A stretch of 64,000 nucleotides of DNA from positions 216,262,624 to 216,326,623 of the forward strand of contig NC_053389.1 in the NCBI RefSeq assembly GCF_905171765.1, in the 5' to 3' direction. Positions 1 to 10,483 of this stretch are shown here, in pieces. The stretch comes from Bufo bufo. Taxonomy: Eukaryota; Chordata; Amphibia; Anura; Bufonidae. Below the pieces are notes generated by a model. The model had not been told where the DNA came from. It did no database searches and saw nothing but the letters and a program-made list of their open reading frames with translations. The position numbers and the translations under genes are program-made. Positions within the stretch are counted from its first letter, which is position 1; each line of letters begins with the position of its first letter.

Positions 1-1
1 C

Positions 2-1234
2 CGCCCAATCGTTTCTGGCAGAGAGTCCCTCTTTTACAACAAAATGTTGAACTGTTTTGCTTCCTCCACTAAGTCGTTCATTAGAGACACGGGTGATTTT
101 TTATCCAAGATAGACAACCTTGAAATCCCTGAGGACGCTATCCTGGTTTCGTTCGACGTATGCAGCTTGTACACGTCGATCGACCATGAGCGCGGCCTAC
201 AAGCTGTAGGGGAATGCCTTGCCAACTCAGAATATTCCCTGGGATGTCGCACTTTTCTTCTTGCATTGCTAAGATTTGTTCTAACCAAGAACTATTTTCT
301 GTTCCAGGACAATTTTTTTGTTCAGATGCGTGGAACCGCGATGGGGTCCAACGTGGCGCCCACTTATGCAAACATCTATATGGCCCACCTTGAGGAGTCA
401 TTTGTTTATGGCAGCCGCCACTTCAGACAAGTTCTGGGGTGGTGGCGCTATATTGATGACATCTTCTTGGTGTGGACGGGCGACACGTTGGACCTCGTCG
501 CTTTCCACGCGTTCCTTAATCAGATTGACCCCACTGTGAAATTTACTATGGTCCAGTCCAATGACAAACTTCAGTTCCTTGACACGGAGGTCCGGATCAT
601 GGGACGAGGTTTGAGCACAGATTTATTTGTGAAACCTACCGATAGGAACACCTTGCTACGTTATGATAGCCATCATCCCCGTCCCATGATCCGGTCTCTA
701 CCATTTAGCCAGTTTCTGCGAGTACAACGGATAGTTAAGGACAAACAGGTGAGACACACCAGATTTGAGGAAATGGGCAATAAATTTGCCATGCTTGGAT
801 ACCCTAAGAAACTAATTAGGGATAGTATTAAAAAAGTTGAAACTCAGTCTACCATCAATAAACCTCAGAGTGATCCCTCAATTCCTCGTATCCCTTTCAT
901 TTCCAGCTTTTCGACTGACAGCTTACGAATAGCGGGCGTCATTCGGAGACACTGGAAATTGATTGGGAATAGTTTCCCCCTTGTCGCTGAATTTCAAACT
1001 CCCCCCCTGTTCTCCTATAGGAGAGGGAGAAATTTGAAGGACAGATTGGTGAGGGCAGATGTGGGCAGCACCAGGGCGAGTGTGAGGACAATGTGTGGCT
1101 CCATTCGAACTGGTTGCTACCCCTGTTATCATTGCATAAATTGTAAACTAATGCTTAAAGGTGACACATTCTTCAATCCGGCATCCAATGGGATGATGAA
1201 AATTACGCAATTTCTGACCTGTGATTCATCCTAA
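2..1234 (+). pseudogene. Penelope-like reverse transcriptase domain
   Basis: Reverse transcriptase of a Penelope-like element, which copies element RNA at a nicked chromosomal site. The frame is already open at base 2, so the ATG at 44 is internal and the N-terminus is missing only because the window starts here. Counting from that ATG, visible motifs are the first catalytic Asp block FDVCSLYTSI (about 37-46), GTAMGSNVAPTYA (about 97-109) and the catalytic YIDD (136-139) within WWRYIDDIFLVW. A cysteine cluster (CYPCYHCINC) lies near the end, as is usual just before the nuclease domain. The frame stops at TAA 1232-1234 and continues in the same frame into the GIY-YIG domain, so I read the stop as a nonsense mutation in one ancestral ORF. 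Alternatives are few; the YIDD plus GIY-YIG pairing is diagnostic. Confidence 0.88.
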
Positions 1235-1540
1235 GTGGTCTACCAGCTTACCTGCCCATGCGGGAAGTGGTACGTTGGTGAGACCACGTGGGATGTAAAA
1301 ACACGGCTAAACCAACACCGGTATTCTATCAGGAAAGAAAAATTAGATCTACCCGTATCTAAACATTTCAAGAAAGCGGGCCATACCCAGAATGATCTGA
1401 GATTCCGCATTTTGGAGCAAATTGAATTAGGGAGGCGGGGGGGAGACCACCAAGCTCTCCTCAAAAAACGAGAATTATATTGGATTTACACGTTAAATAC
1501 GTTGAGACCCAATGGGCTTAATGTGGACTTTAAGGTGTGA
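1235..1540 (+). pseudogene. Penelope-like GIY-YIG endonuclease domain
   Basis: C-terminal GIY-YIG nuclease of the same Penelope-like polyprotein; in the family it cuts target DNA to prime reverse transcription. It continues the RT frame directly after TAA 1232-1234, and there is no ATG at its start (the first codon is GTG). Visible signature: VYQLTCPCG and YVG (residues 3-15), the catalytic Arg in KTRLNQH (about 24), the histidine-containing PVSKHFKKAGH segment, and the metal-binding Glu in KRELYWIYTLNT (about 80), followed by the typical RPNGLN end. At about 100 codons it is the normal length for this domain and has no further stop or frameshift, so the interruption looks recent. Separate translation is unlikely without an ATG. 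Confidence 0.85.
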
Positions 1541-2690
1541 CGTTTTTTTTTTACTGTTCACAATTAGTGTCTCTGTCTTGTGATTGCTGTAATCCGATTT
1601 CCTGCTGTGGGTCTAATGCACATGTACATATATATATATGTTTAATCAAGTAATTTTTCTATGAGATATATACTAAATTATTCTCCTTTGTTTTTAGTTT
1701 TTTTTCAACTTCACTGCCGTGATTGGGGTTCTGTATGACACGTCATATATCGTTATTGCAGTGGATCATTCCTGTTCCGTTTATCTTTGTTATATATAAT
1801 GCAATTTATCTTCTATATAGTTTTTATACATATTGTTGCCCATGAAGTATTGGAAGTCCACCCATTAAATTCATATATTTACATTTTGTACCAATTTTGA
1901 TATTTATTATATTCTTTCCTATCTTGTGAGATGGTGGCGCCCCCCGACGAGGGTTAGATGATAGTCCGTGGGTATATCCCGGTGACGTTCATCTCTCCCT
2001 CATACACTGATGGCTCTCATTTTTGATCCGTCACTTTTGGATGACACACCATCCCTTGTATTTGCGATCACAGTATGGATCGGCGTCTGCCCGGTGACCT
2101 CAGTGAGTTTTTCTGGTGGACCCGTGGACAGTATCGCCGATTCCCTTCACTGATCGCATTATCTGCTGTTAGTGTTTATCATCTATCTCCAGGACTACGA
2201 TAGTATAGCGATCGCTGGGCGGCACCCAGTATTCACCTGGGCGGCACCCAGTACGTATTAGACATGCGCACATTGTATGGGAGACTGCTGTGGCCATTTT
2301 GGTACAGGCTGTCTCCCGGCCTCTGACCACTGCGGTTATCGCAAGATTTGTTGCTCTCGCGCATGCGCAGTGTGAGAACCGGGACGCCACTGCATACGAT
2401 TCAGGCAACATACAGTTCCCCACCGGACAGTGAGTTTTTTAATTCACTTAATCAACACTGTCACCTGCACTAATTATGCGTCTTTCCACAGTACACAGGA
2501 TACACTCTATGTATACTCTATTATTGTGTATGCACCATGTTTGCCAGACATTGGCACTTTAACACATGTATATTTTGTAATCACCTTCAGATTGTAAGAT
2601 ATTGATTTATACCATTATGTATATGATTGATGTTAATATGTTTTGGATTGACACCCCTTTTTATACTGCTCTTGAGTCACATGTGCACTA
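1541..2690 (+). other. Penelope-like 3' noncoding region
   Basis: No gene is visible. The sequence is AT-rich with a short TA microsatellite near 1628-1639 and ends in the hammerhead-like terminal region. It is read as the untranslated tail of the Penelope-like element. Confidence 0.5.
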
Positions 2691-2727
2691 TGCTTGACAA
2701 AGACAGCAACAAGCTGTCGAAACGTCG
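2691..2727 (+). ncRNA. Degenerate hammerhead ribozyme-like motif
   Basis: A perfect 6-bp stem (GACAGC 2702-2707 / GCTGTC 2713-2718) with a 5-nt loop is followed at once by GAAAC (2719-2723) and GTC. The left core reads TTGACAA where a hammerhead has CUGANGA, so catalysis is doubtful. Its place in the terminal region of a Penelope-like element supports the identification. Confidence 0.45.
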
Positions 2728-2884
2728 CTTGACTTTGGGTCTAATAAACCACCGTTTGCCTTTAATCTCCTGGAGTGCTGCTGGCTATTTTTCATTTCTA
2801 ATTCATTGGACCCAGGTGCGGGTTCACATCTGCCGGACGTGCACCCCTCGTCTATACAGTGTGCTGCCTCCTCATTTTCTCAAT

Positions 2885-2905
2885 TAGATAGATAGATAGA
2901 TAGAT
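2885..2905 (+). repeat. (TAGA)n microsatellite
   Basis: About five uninterrupted tetranucleotide units between the Penelope-like end and the adjacent MITE. Confidence 0.9.
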
Positions 2906-2913
2906 GATATATA

Positions 2914-3274
2914 CAGGTGAAACTCGAAAAATTAAAATATCGTGCAAAGTTAATTTATTTCAGTAATGCAACTTAAAAGGTAAAACTAACATATGAGAGA
3001 CTCATTACATGCAAAGCGAGATATTTCAAGCCTTTGTTATAATTTGGATGATTATGGCTTACAGCTTATGAAACCCCAAAGTCACAATCTCAGGTATCCT
3101 TTGCTCAGGGGGTATGGATTAATTAGCTGACTAGAGTGTGACACTTTGAGCCCAGAATATTGAACCTTTTCACAAAATTCGAATTTTAAGCTGCATTAAT
3201 GCAATTCCTTTTAATTTGCATTACTGAAATAAATGGACTTTTGCACAATATTCTAATTTTTCGAGTTTCACCTG
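2914..3274. mobile_element. Tc1/mariner-type MITE (TA target duplication)
   Basis: Terminal inverted repeats of about 65-70 bp begin CAGGTGAAACTCGAAAAATT on both strands, with a few mismatches. The element is flanked by TA on each side (2912-2913 and 3275-3276). There is no coding capacity in the 361 bp. Confidence 0.88.
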
Positions 3275-3299
3275 TATATATAGCTCAGCTCAGACCTAG

Positions 3300-4040
3300 T
3301 TAGGCAGTTCAGTTCAGCTCAGCTCAGGCAGTTGAGTTGAGTTCAGAGTTCATTCTAGAACAGACCAGTTCACTCATGAGCTTAGTCAGAAAGCAGCAGC
3401 AATGTAGCTGAATATCTGGAGGGAGGCATCTTCCTAGCCTCTCTGCTCTGTCGGCTCCACAGTCCAGGGTTAAAGCCTGAAACTATGCTGCCTAGAGGTG
3501 AGCAATCCACTCCTATAGATCGCTCCTCCGGGGTGACCAATGTCCAAACTGCATGCAGCCGAGTATCTAAGGGATTACTACAGTTTATTCAAGACAAAGG
3601 ATTAGCAAGACAGCCATTACTTGAGGGCTTACTAGGCACCTTTGTTGTACCAGGTGTAGGAGACAACGTCAGGCATCCTCACCGCCAGTTCAAACTCTGA
3701 GGACAGTTTAGGCTAACTGTCAGAACAACATTGGAGTAGAAGTTCAAGGATTTAGAAAAGCACCTTAAACCAAGGTTAGAATAAGGCCGGAGTTTTGACC
3801 AGTGTAAGACTTTCATATTTTATAACCTAGTCTGAAGCAGTAGCTTTCATATTCATTACAAAGAGCCTGTTTCCACTAAGGACTTGCATTTCCCTTTCCC
3901 CCCATATGTATGTGAAATTGTGCTTAATGTCTGGCTGCACCAAGAGACTGTTATTTACTTTGTCTTCAGTAAAGTTCCACCCTGGATTTCATCTTTCTTG
4001 TCTCAGTTCCAAGTTCCTCAATTAACACTAGAGTAAATGG
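3300..4040. other. Unassigned sequence, possibly LTR-derived
   Basis: There is a short run of imperfect pentamers (CTCAG/TTCAG) at about 3283-3345 and then unique-looking sequence without a convincing ORF. It adjoins the 4050-4325 segment, which has a homologue at 31.9 kb, so it may belong to the same element. Confidence 0.3.
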
Positions 4041-4049
4041 TTGTACCTC

Positions 4050-4325
4050 CATACAAAAGGTACTGGCGTCATGACTACAAGGGACCGTGCCATAGGCACA
4101 TTAATACAGACCATCAAGGGTACCTCGAACCACCATCTGGCCTGTGTCCCTTACACCAGAGTGTGCCCCAGAGAATTCTTGTGCCGTTCTCCTCTTCAAT
4201 TATGCGAGCCTGCCCAGGGACGAAGTAACCATGAGTAACCAGAACTGTATTTACCTCGGCCCACCTACTGCTCACACCGTGACCTCACGTGTAATTCCCC
4301 TGTTAGGTCTGGCATACCGCAGAAG
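4050..4325 (+). repeat. Dispersed repeat, homologue of 31889-32150
   Basis: Blocks such as GGTACTGGCGTCA, AGAGTGTGCCCCAGAG, GCCTGCCCAGG and the final GGTCTGGC are shared in the same order with the reverse complement of 31889-32150. This is a diverged interspersed repeat, probably part of a retrotransposon LTR. Confidence 0.55.
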
Positions 4326-4630
4326 CACATAAAAAGAATTTTGATTTTGGGACCGGACAACCTCTTTAAGACGCATAAAAATGGCCCCTGATTAAAATAC
4401 ATATTTTTTGTGGGAATTTTTGCCATTGATCCCCCTCTGGTATGTCACTGTCCATGTTATGGGACGATTTGTGCACTTCTTGTAAGTATTTGGTGGCTAC
4501 AATAATGACCTGAAGGTTTTTCAGGTTTGCCTTCCATTAAAGTGAATGGGGCCCGCTGCAAACTTGCAGTTCGCGAACATTTGATTGCGTTCGTGAATCG
4601 TCCCGGCTAATGTTCGTCAATCGCTATCCA

Positions 4631-5475
4631 CTATACTATACCGGGTCTCAGCTGGATGAGCTTACGGCTGAGGAAGACAACGGGATGCTCCTCCCCATTG
4701 ACTTCCTGAGACAGTACAGCACCGAGGCCTACTTCGGAGGCATCGGTCTGTACTATAAACTCCCTTTTGAAGTCGGGCGTCCCCAAAACCTGGGACCCGC
4801 ACAGGGCCGACTTCAAAGAGGAGAAAGCCTCTTCCGCCCAATCATCCAAGCGAACCATCATTGACTTGTGTCCCTTTTAGAGTCCTGTGAAGGGCGTGGC
4901 TAGAGTAGCAAAGTAGGGGGAACAAACCTGATGTAATAGCCCACCATTCCCAGGAATGACGTTATTTGCCTAGTGGTGACAGGTCGGGGGAAATTCCGTA
5001 TCGCCTCTATTTTGTTCACTTGGGGTTTGATGACTCCACGCCCAATGACATACCCCAGGTACTTAGACTCTTCTAACCCTATCGCACATTTTTGGGAGTT
5101 AGCGGTTAGACCAGCTTTCTGAAGGGAGTCCACTACAACCTGCACTTTGGGTAGGTGATTTTCCAAGTCGGTATTGTGGATGACAATATTGTCCAGGTAA
5201 GCCGAAGAGGTTTCGATGTAGTCTGCAGGGGTCATCTTAGGAATCGCGGCACGGACTGCTTTCCGGGCATCGTGGACGCTCAGGGTTGCTCCTGCTGTCT
5301 GCAAAGCCATCATGTGTTGTAGCAGCTGGTTAGTCTCCTGCTGCTGCTTATTAGCCTCGCGTTGCTGCAGGTTTGTCTCTCGCTGCTGCAGATTAGTCTC
5401 CATGAGGGCCTTCACAACAGCCTCCATTTTGTCATGGGGCACTGCTTGTAATACAGCTGGCTTAATGTACGACAT
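4631..5475 (-). pseudogene. Ty3/gypsy relic: gag start fused to pol RT/RNase H
   Basis: Minus-strand remnant of a Ty3/gypsy retrotransposon that has lost most of its middle. From the right it begins with a gag-like N-terminus: ATG at 5475, then a glutamine-rich, coiled-coil-like stretch of repeated ETNLQQRE-type units. It passes at about 5205-5220 directly into the second half of the reverse transcriptase (SSAYLDNIVIH...LGYVIGRGV...FLGMVGYY). The catalytic YLDD is YLDN here. A separate frame at 4861-4631 carries the RNase H start, QTDASEVGLGAVLSQ. The fusion is best explained by an internal deletion from gag into RT plus later frameshifts. No intact LTR was recognised; sequence right of 5475 may be leader and LTR. 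Not functional. Confidence 0.8.
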
Positions 5476-5863
5476 ACAACCATGCCTGAAAATGCAGAAA
5501 CCAAAAATATCAGCATTCAAGCCAGTCTCACTGCTGATGCCTGCATCATCCACCAATTGTGGGGACTCGCTCTGGTAGACAGGATTAGCGGACACAGTAT
5601 ACAGGCAACAACAAGTTCTTTGGATCAAACATTTCAGTGTTTTATTCACACTTTAGGCAAGTGACAAAACAAGCAGTCATAAACAAGCAAAAAGTCACCT
5701 TGCTGTGTTGGTGGTAATTCACACCATGCAGCAATTCTGCCTCAAAGAGTCCATGCTCATAGCAGCACCAACCTGTTTTCACACCAAACAGGTAGCAAGC
5801 CTTCATCCAGACACAACGCTCCCAGATCCCAACACAGAGACATGGCTTCTGAGCCCAGCTGCC

Positions 5864-5958
5864 TATTTAAAGGGTTTCTACCACCAGAATTACTGTTATG
5901 TAGCTAACTGACATTAGCGATGTGCTAATGTCAGCAATACATAACAGTATGTTTTTTA
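5864..5958. repeat. TTAA-type palindromic repeat fragment
   Basis: It starts TTTAAAGGGTTTCTACCACC and contains the hairpin pair CTGACATTAGC / GCTAATGTCAG. A relative with a longer hairpin lies at 36470-36525. This looks like a TTAA-targeting MITE family, here without a clear second end. Confidence 0.5.
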
Positions 5959-6015
5959 CATTTCTCCCTGCAGCCGTTCTGATAAAATAAGCACTTTTAT
6001 CATATGCTAATGATG

Positions 6016-6090
6016 ACACTGTTATAGGGGAGATCTGTGGATGACACTGCTATATATGTGTCATCCACAGATTCCCCCCCCATAACATTG
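6016..6090. repeat. Hairpin shared with 62170-62240
   Basis: ATCTGTGGATGACAC and GTGTCATCCACAGAT face each other around an AT-rich loop. The same hairpin occurs at about 62170-62240, where one arm resembles the unit of a minisatellite. Confidence 0.65.
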
Positions 6091-6604
6091 TCCCCCAATA
6101 CACCGGGCCCTGCCGCTCACAACAGTATTTCTAAACAGTAATCCTTAGCCTTTTAACCTGTTCCGGACACATGACGTACCGGTACGGCATGATGTCCCGG
6201 TACTTAAGGACACATGACATACCGATACGTCATGTGTAGTTCCGATCACCATCATCGGGTCCCCGTGGGGCTGTAGGGGGGACCCGATGGCATGGAAGAC
6301 AGGGCGATGCCTTTCTGAGGCATCGGCGCTGCCTTCCTGTGACGAGCCTGTGATATCCAGCCCCCTGGATCTCACATGCCGGAAGCTGTATGAGTAATAC
6401 ACACTGTATTACTCATACAGCTCATGCATTCCAATACAGAAGTATTGGAATGCATTGTAAAGGGGATTAGACCCCCAAAAGTTGAGTCCCAAGTGGGACA
6501 AAAAAAGTTGAAAAAAATAAGGTGGGGGGACCCCCAAAAGTTTCAAGTAAAAATAAACAAAAAACGTCATTTTCCCCAAATAAAGTTAAAAAATTTTCGT
6601 AACA

Positions 6605-7860
6605 CATTAGGCATCGCCGCGTCCATATCGACTGGCTCTATAAACATATCACATGACCTAACCCCTCAGATGAACACCGAAAAAAATAAAAAATAAAAAC
6701 TGTGCTAAATAAACAATTTTTTTTGTCACCTTACATCACAAAAAGTACAACAGCAAGCGATCAAAAAGGCGTATGCCCACCAAAACAGTACCAAACTAAC
6801 CATCACCTCATCCCGCAAAAAATTAGCCCCTACCTGAGACAATCGCCCGAAAAAAAAATAAAAACTATGGCTCAGAATATGGAGACACTAAAACATCATT
6901 TTCTTTGTTTTAAAAAAGCTGTTATTGTGAAAAATTTAAGTAAATTAAAAAAGTATACATATTAGGTATTGCAGCGTCCGTAATAACCTGCTCTATAAAA
7001 ATATCACATGACCTAACCCCTCAGGTGAACACCGTAAAAAAAGAAAAAAAAACTGTGTAAAAAAAGCCATTTTTTGTCACCTTACATCACAAAAAGTGTA
7101 ATAACAAGCAATCAAGAATTCATATGCACACCAAAATAGTGCCAATCAAACCGTCATCTCATCCCGCAAAAAATGAGACCCTACCTAAGATAATCTCCCA
7201 AAAACTGAAAAAACTATGGCTCTCAGAATATGGAGACACTAAAACATGATTTTTTTTTGTTTCAAAAATGAAATAATTGTGTAAAACTTACATAAATAAA
7301 AAGTATACATATTAGGTATCGCGCGCCATAATAACCTGCTCTAAAAATACACATGACCTAACCCCTCAGGTGAACACCGTAAAAAAAAAAAAAAAAAGGT
7401 GTAAAAAAACCTTTTTTTTGTCACCTTAAATGACAAAAAGTGTAATAGCAAGCGATCAAAAAGTCATATGCACCCCAAAATAGTGCCAATCAAACCGTCA
7501 TCTCATCCTGCAAAAATCATACCCTACCCAAGATAATCGCCCAAAAACTGAAAAAACTATGGCTCTCAGATTATGGAAACACTAAAACATGATTTTTTTT
7601 GTTTCAAAAATGAAATCATTGTGTAAAACTTACATTATAAAAAAAAGTATACCTGTTAGGTATTGCCGCGTCCGTGACAACCTGGTCTATAAAAATACCA
7701 CATGATCTAACCTGTCAGATGAATGTTGTAAATAACAAAAAATTAAAACGGTGCCAAAACAGCTATTTCTTGTTACCTTGCCTCACAAAAAGTGTAATAC
7801 AGAGCAACCAAAAATCATATGTACCTTAAACTAGTACCAACAAAACTGCCACCCTATCCC
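6605..7860. repeat. Tandem array of about 350-bp units
   Basis: Unit starts (ATTAGGTATCGCCGCGTCC-like) fall at 6605, 6961, 7311 and 7655, giving units of 356, 350 and 344 bp and a partial fourth. Each carries CACATGACCTAACCCCTCAG followed by A-rich tracts. Confidence 0.85.
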
Positions 7861-7863
7861 GTA

Positions 7864-8600
7864 ATTTCTAAAATGGGGTCACTTTTTTGGAGTTTCTACT
7901 CTAGGGGTGCATCAGGGGGCCTTCAAATGGGACATAGTGTCAAAAAACCAGTCCAGCAAAATCTGCCTTCCAAAAACCGTACGGCATTCATTTCCTTCTG
8001 CGCCCTGCCGTGTGCCCATACAGCAGTTTACGACCACATATGGGGTGTTTCTGTAAACTACAGAATTAGGGCCATAAATATTAAGTTTTGTTGGGCTGTT
8101 AACCCTTGCTTTGTAACTGGAAAAAAAATATTAAAATTAAAAATCTGCCAGAAAAGTGAAATTTTGAAATTGTATCTCTATTTTCCATAAATTCTTGTGG
8201 AACACCTAAAGGGTTATCAAAGTTTGTAAAATCTGTTTTGAATACCTTGAGAGGTGTAGTTTCTAAAATGGGGTAACTTTTTTGCAGTTTCTACTCTAGG
8301 GGTGCATCAGGGGGGCTTCAAATGGGACATGGTGTCAAAAAACCAGTCCAGCAAAATCTGCCTTCCAGAAACCGTACGGCATTCCTTTCCTTCTGCGCCC
8401 TGCCGTGTACCCGTACAGCAGTTTACGACCACATATGGGGTATTTCTGGAGTTATTAAAATGGAAAATCTGCCAAAAAAGTGAAATGTTGAAATTGTATC
8501 TCTATTTTCCATTAATCTTGTGGAACACCTAAAGGGTAAATGACGTTTTTAAAATCAGTTTTGAATACATTGAGGGGTGTAGTTTCTAGAATGGGGTGGT
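7864..8600. repeat. Second tandem repeat, units of about 320-395 bp
   Basis: GTTTCTAAAATGGGGT-like starts at about 7864, 8259 and 8582. The first two units share GGGTGCATCAGGGGG and GCAAAATCTGCCTTCC blocks. It is an internal part of the TTAA-flanked element. Confidence 0.75.
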
Positions 8601-9057
8601 TTCTATTATGTAAGCCTCACAAAGTGACTTCAGACCTGAACTGGTCCTTCAAAAGTGGGTTTTTGAAAATTTCAAGATTTGCTTCTAAACTTCTAAGCCT
8701 TGTAACATCCCCAAAAAATTAAATGATCCAAACATGAAGTAGACATATGGGGAATGTAAAGTAATAACTATTTTTGGAGGTATTACTATGTATTATAGAA
8801 GTAGAAAAATTGAAATGTAAAAATTTGCAAATTTTTCGAAATTTTGGTAAATTTGGTATTTTATTATAAATAAAAATGATTTATTTTTTACTCCATTTTA
8901 CCAGTGTCATGAAGTACATTATGTGACGAAAAACTGTCTCAGAATGGCCTGAATAAGTCAAAGCGTTTTAAAATTATCACCACATAAAGTGACTGGTCAA
9001 ATTTGCAAAAAATGGTCTGGTCCCTCTGGTGAAAATGAGCTCTGTCCCTAAGGGGTT

Positions 9058-9540
9058 AAATTGGCAGCTGGGCTCAGCAGCTGAGTCTGTCTTGGGATCT
9101 GAAGCATGATGCTGTGCTGGAAGGTTCAGAGCCGCATGAGGGCTGTGTGCTGGGAAACAGGCCCCTAAAGCCTGCTGTGGACTGCCGGGGATAAAACGGC
9201 TAGCAAGGTGACGTGTCTGTTCTATGGACTTTTCCATTGGCGTAGCTATAGGGGTCGCAGCGGCCGCAATTGCCCCTAAGTCAGCATCGCTATAGCAGCG
9301 CCACTGGGCCCGGTCCGCCTGCTGAGGATGCGGCCTTCCACCCTCCACGATCCCCCCCTATCATTGGTGGCAGCGGCAGTTTCGATCGGAGTCCCAGCAG
9401 TGTAATGCTGGGGCTCCGATCGGTTACCATGGCAGCCAGGACGCTACTGAAGTCCTGGCTGCCATGGCCAGTTACTCTGCAGCATACTTACATGTGTTGT
9501 GGCCGCCGGGCGCTCCTCCTTCTTGTAACTCATCACAGGC
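9058..9540. other. No gene recognised
   Basis: GC-richer sequence without a supportable ORF. A pair GGACTCCGATC-like / GATCGGAGTCCCA-like segments near 9395-9425 suggests a small foldback, but the ends are unclear. Confidence 0.3.
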
Positions 9541-9730
9541 ACTGGAGGCTGATTGAGAGGCACTGGGGGCTGATGGAGAGGCACTGGGGGCTGATGGAGA
9601 GGCACTGGGGGTTGACGGAGAGGCACTGGGGGCTGGTGAGAGCCTACTGGGGGCTGATGGAGAGGCTACTGGGGGCTGCTATGAGGCTACTGGGGGCTGC
9701 TATAAGGCTACTGGGGGCTGCTATAAGGCA
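9541..9730. repeat. 21-bp minisatellite
   Basis: Units of GAGGCACTGGGGGCTGATGG type grade into GGCTACTGGGGGCTGCTATA type, about nine units. The period is a multiple of three, which keeps frames open artificially. Confidence 0.85.
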
Positions 9731-9956
9731 TGGGGCTCTTATCTGAGGTCTGATTGGGGGGTCATTCATATTGGGGTCTGAGCTGAGGTGTGATCTGAGG
9801 TCTTATTAGCATTAGGGATCTTATTGGGGCTGTTAGCGGAGGTCTGATTAACATTGGGGGTCTGATTGGTGGTCTGACCTGAGGTATAATGAAAAATATT
9901 TTTTTTTCCGGAGCAGCTTGGAGAAAAAAGGCCTCATAGTCTCCCACACACCTTCT

Positions 9957-10350
9957 GCCCGGCCAAGCCAGCCAGCACCCCTGAGGCCAGGCCAGCCAGC
10001 ACCCCTGAGGCCAGGCCAGCCAGCACCCCTGAGGCCAGGCCAGCCAGCACCCCTGAGGCCAAGCCTGCAAAGCACCCCTGAGGCCAAGCCTGCAAAGCAC
10101 CCCTGAGGCCAAGCATGCCAGCACCCCTGAGGCCAAGCCAGCCAGCCAGCACCCCTGAGGCCAAGCCAGCCAGCACCCGTGAGGCCAAGCCTGCCAGCAC
10201 CCGTGAGGCCAAGCCTGTCAGCACCCCTGAGGCCAAGCCTGCCAGCACCCCTGAGGCTAAGCCAGTTAGCACCCCTGAGGCTAAGCCAGCCAGCACCCCT
10301 GAGGCTAAGCCACCCAACACCCCTGAGGCTAAGCCAGCCAGCACCCCTGA
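9957..10350. repeat. 24-bp minisatellite
   Basis: About 16 units of CAGCACCCCTGAGGCCAAGC plus four bases. The period is divisible by three, so long stop-free frames exist on both strands (octapeptide repeat of the KPASTPEA kind). No start context or flanking coding sequence supports a real protein. Confidence 0.92.
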
Positions 10351-10483
10351 GTCTTCAGAACTGTAAGTAAATTATATATAAGGGGAGCTTATAATATGAA
10401 AGAGACTAATTATGTCTGAACAGACATATAGCGCAAATTCCAGTTTTTGTTTATGTTGCACTGAATTTTCTGCGAAATATATA

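Larger units (their letters stand above)
1..2884 (+). mobile_element. Penelope-like retroelement, 3' part (cut by window start)
   Basis: The stretch reads in one frame from the window start through a Penelope-type reverse transcriptase and a GIY-YIG nuclease, then about 1.3 kb of AT-rich noncoding sequence, a hammerhead-like motif near 2693-2726 and an AATAAA at about 2743. Elements of this kind (Neptune/Poseidon-like in vertebrates) carry RT followed by GIY-YIG, and their terminal repeats are known to hold hammerhead motifs. The right boundary is placed before the TAGA microsatellite and is approximate. The 5' end lies outside the window. Confidence 0.85.
6146..9057. mobile_element. Large TTAA-flanked non-autonomous repeat element
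   Basis: The left end reads TTAACCTGTTCCGGACA and the reverse complement of the right end reads TTAACCCCTTAGGGACA, giving a short imperfect inverted repeat with TTAA at each side. The interior is AT-rich and almost entirely made of internal repeats. No transposase is visible. ORFs of up to 123 codons here are chance products of the repeats. The superfamily (Kolobok or piggyBac style by target site) is a guess. Confidence 0.5.

Noticed and set aside
7819..8190. 123-codon ORF
   Set aside because: Lies in dispersed tandem repeats with no coding signature; the neighbouring repeat unit breaks the frame.
9934..10370. Long ORFs on both strands (62-136 codons)
   Set aside because: Products of a 24-bp minisatellite; no start context or non-repeat coding sequence.
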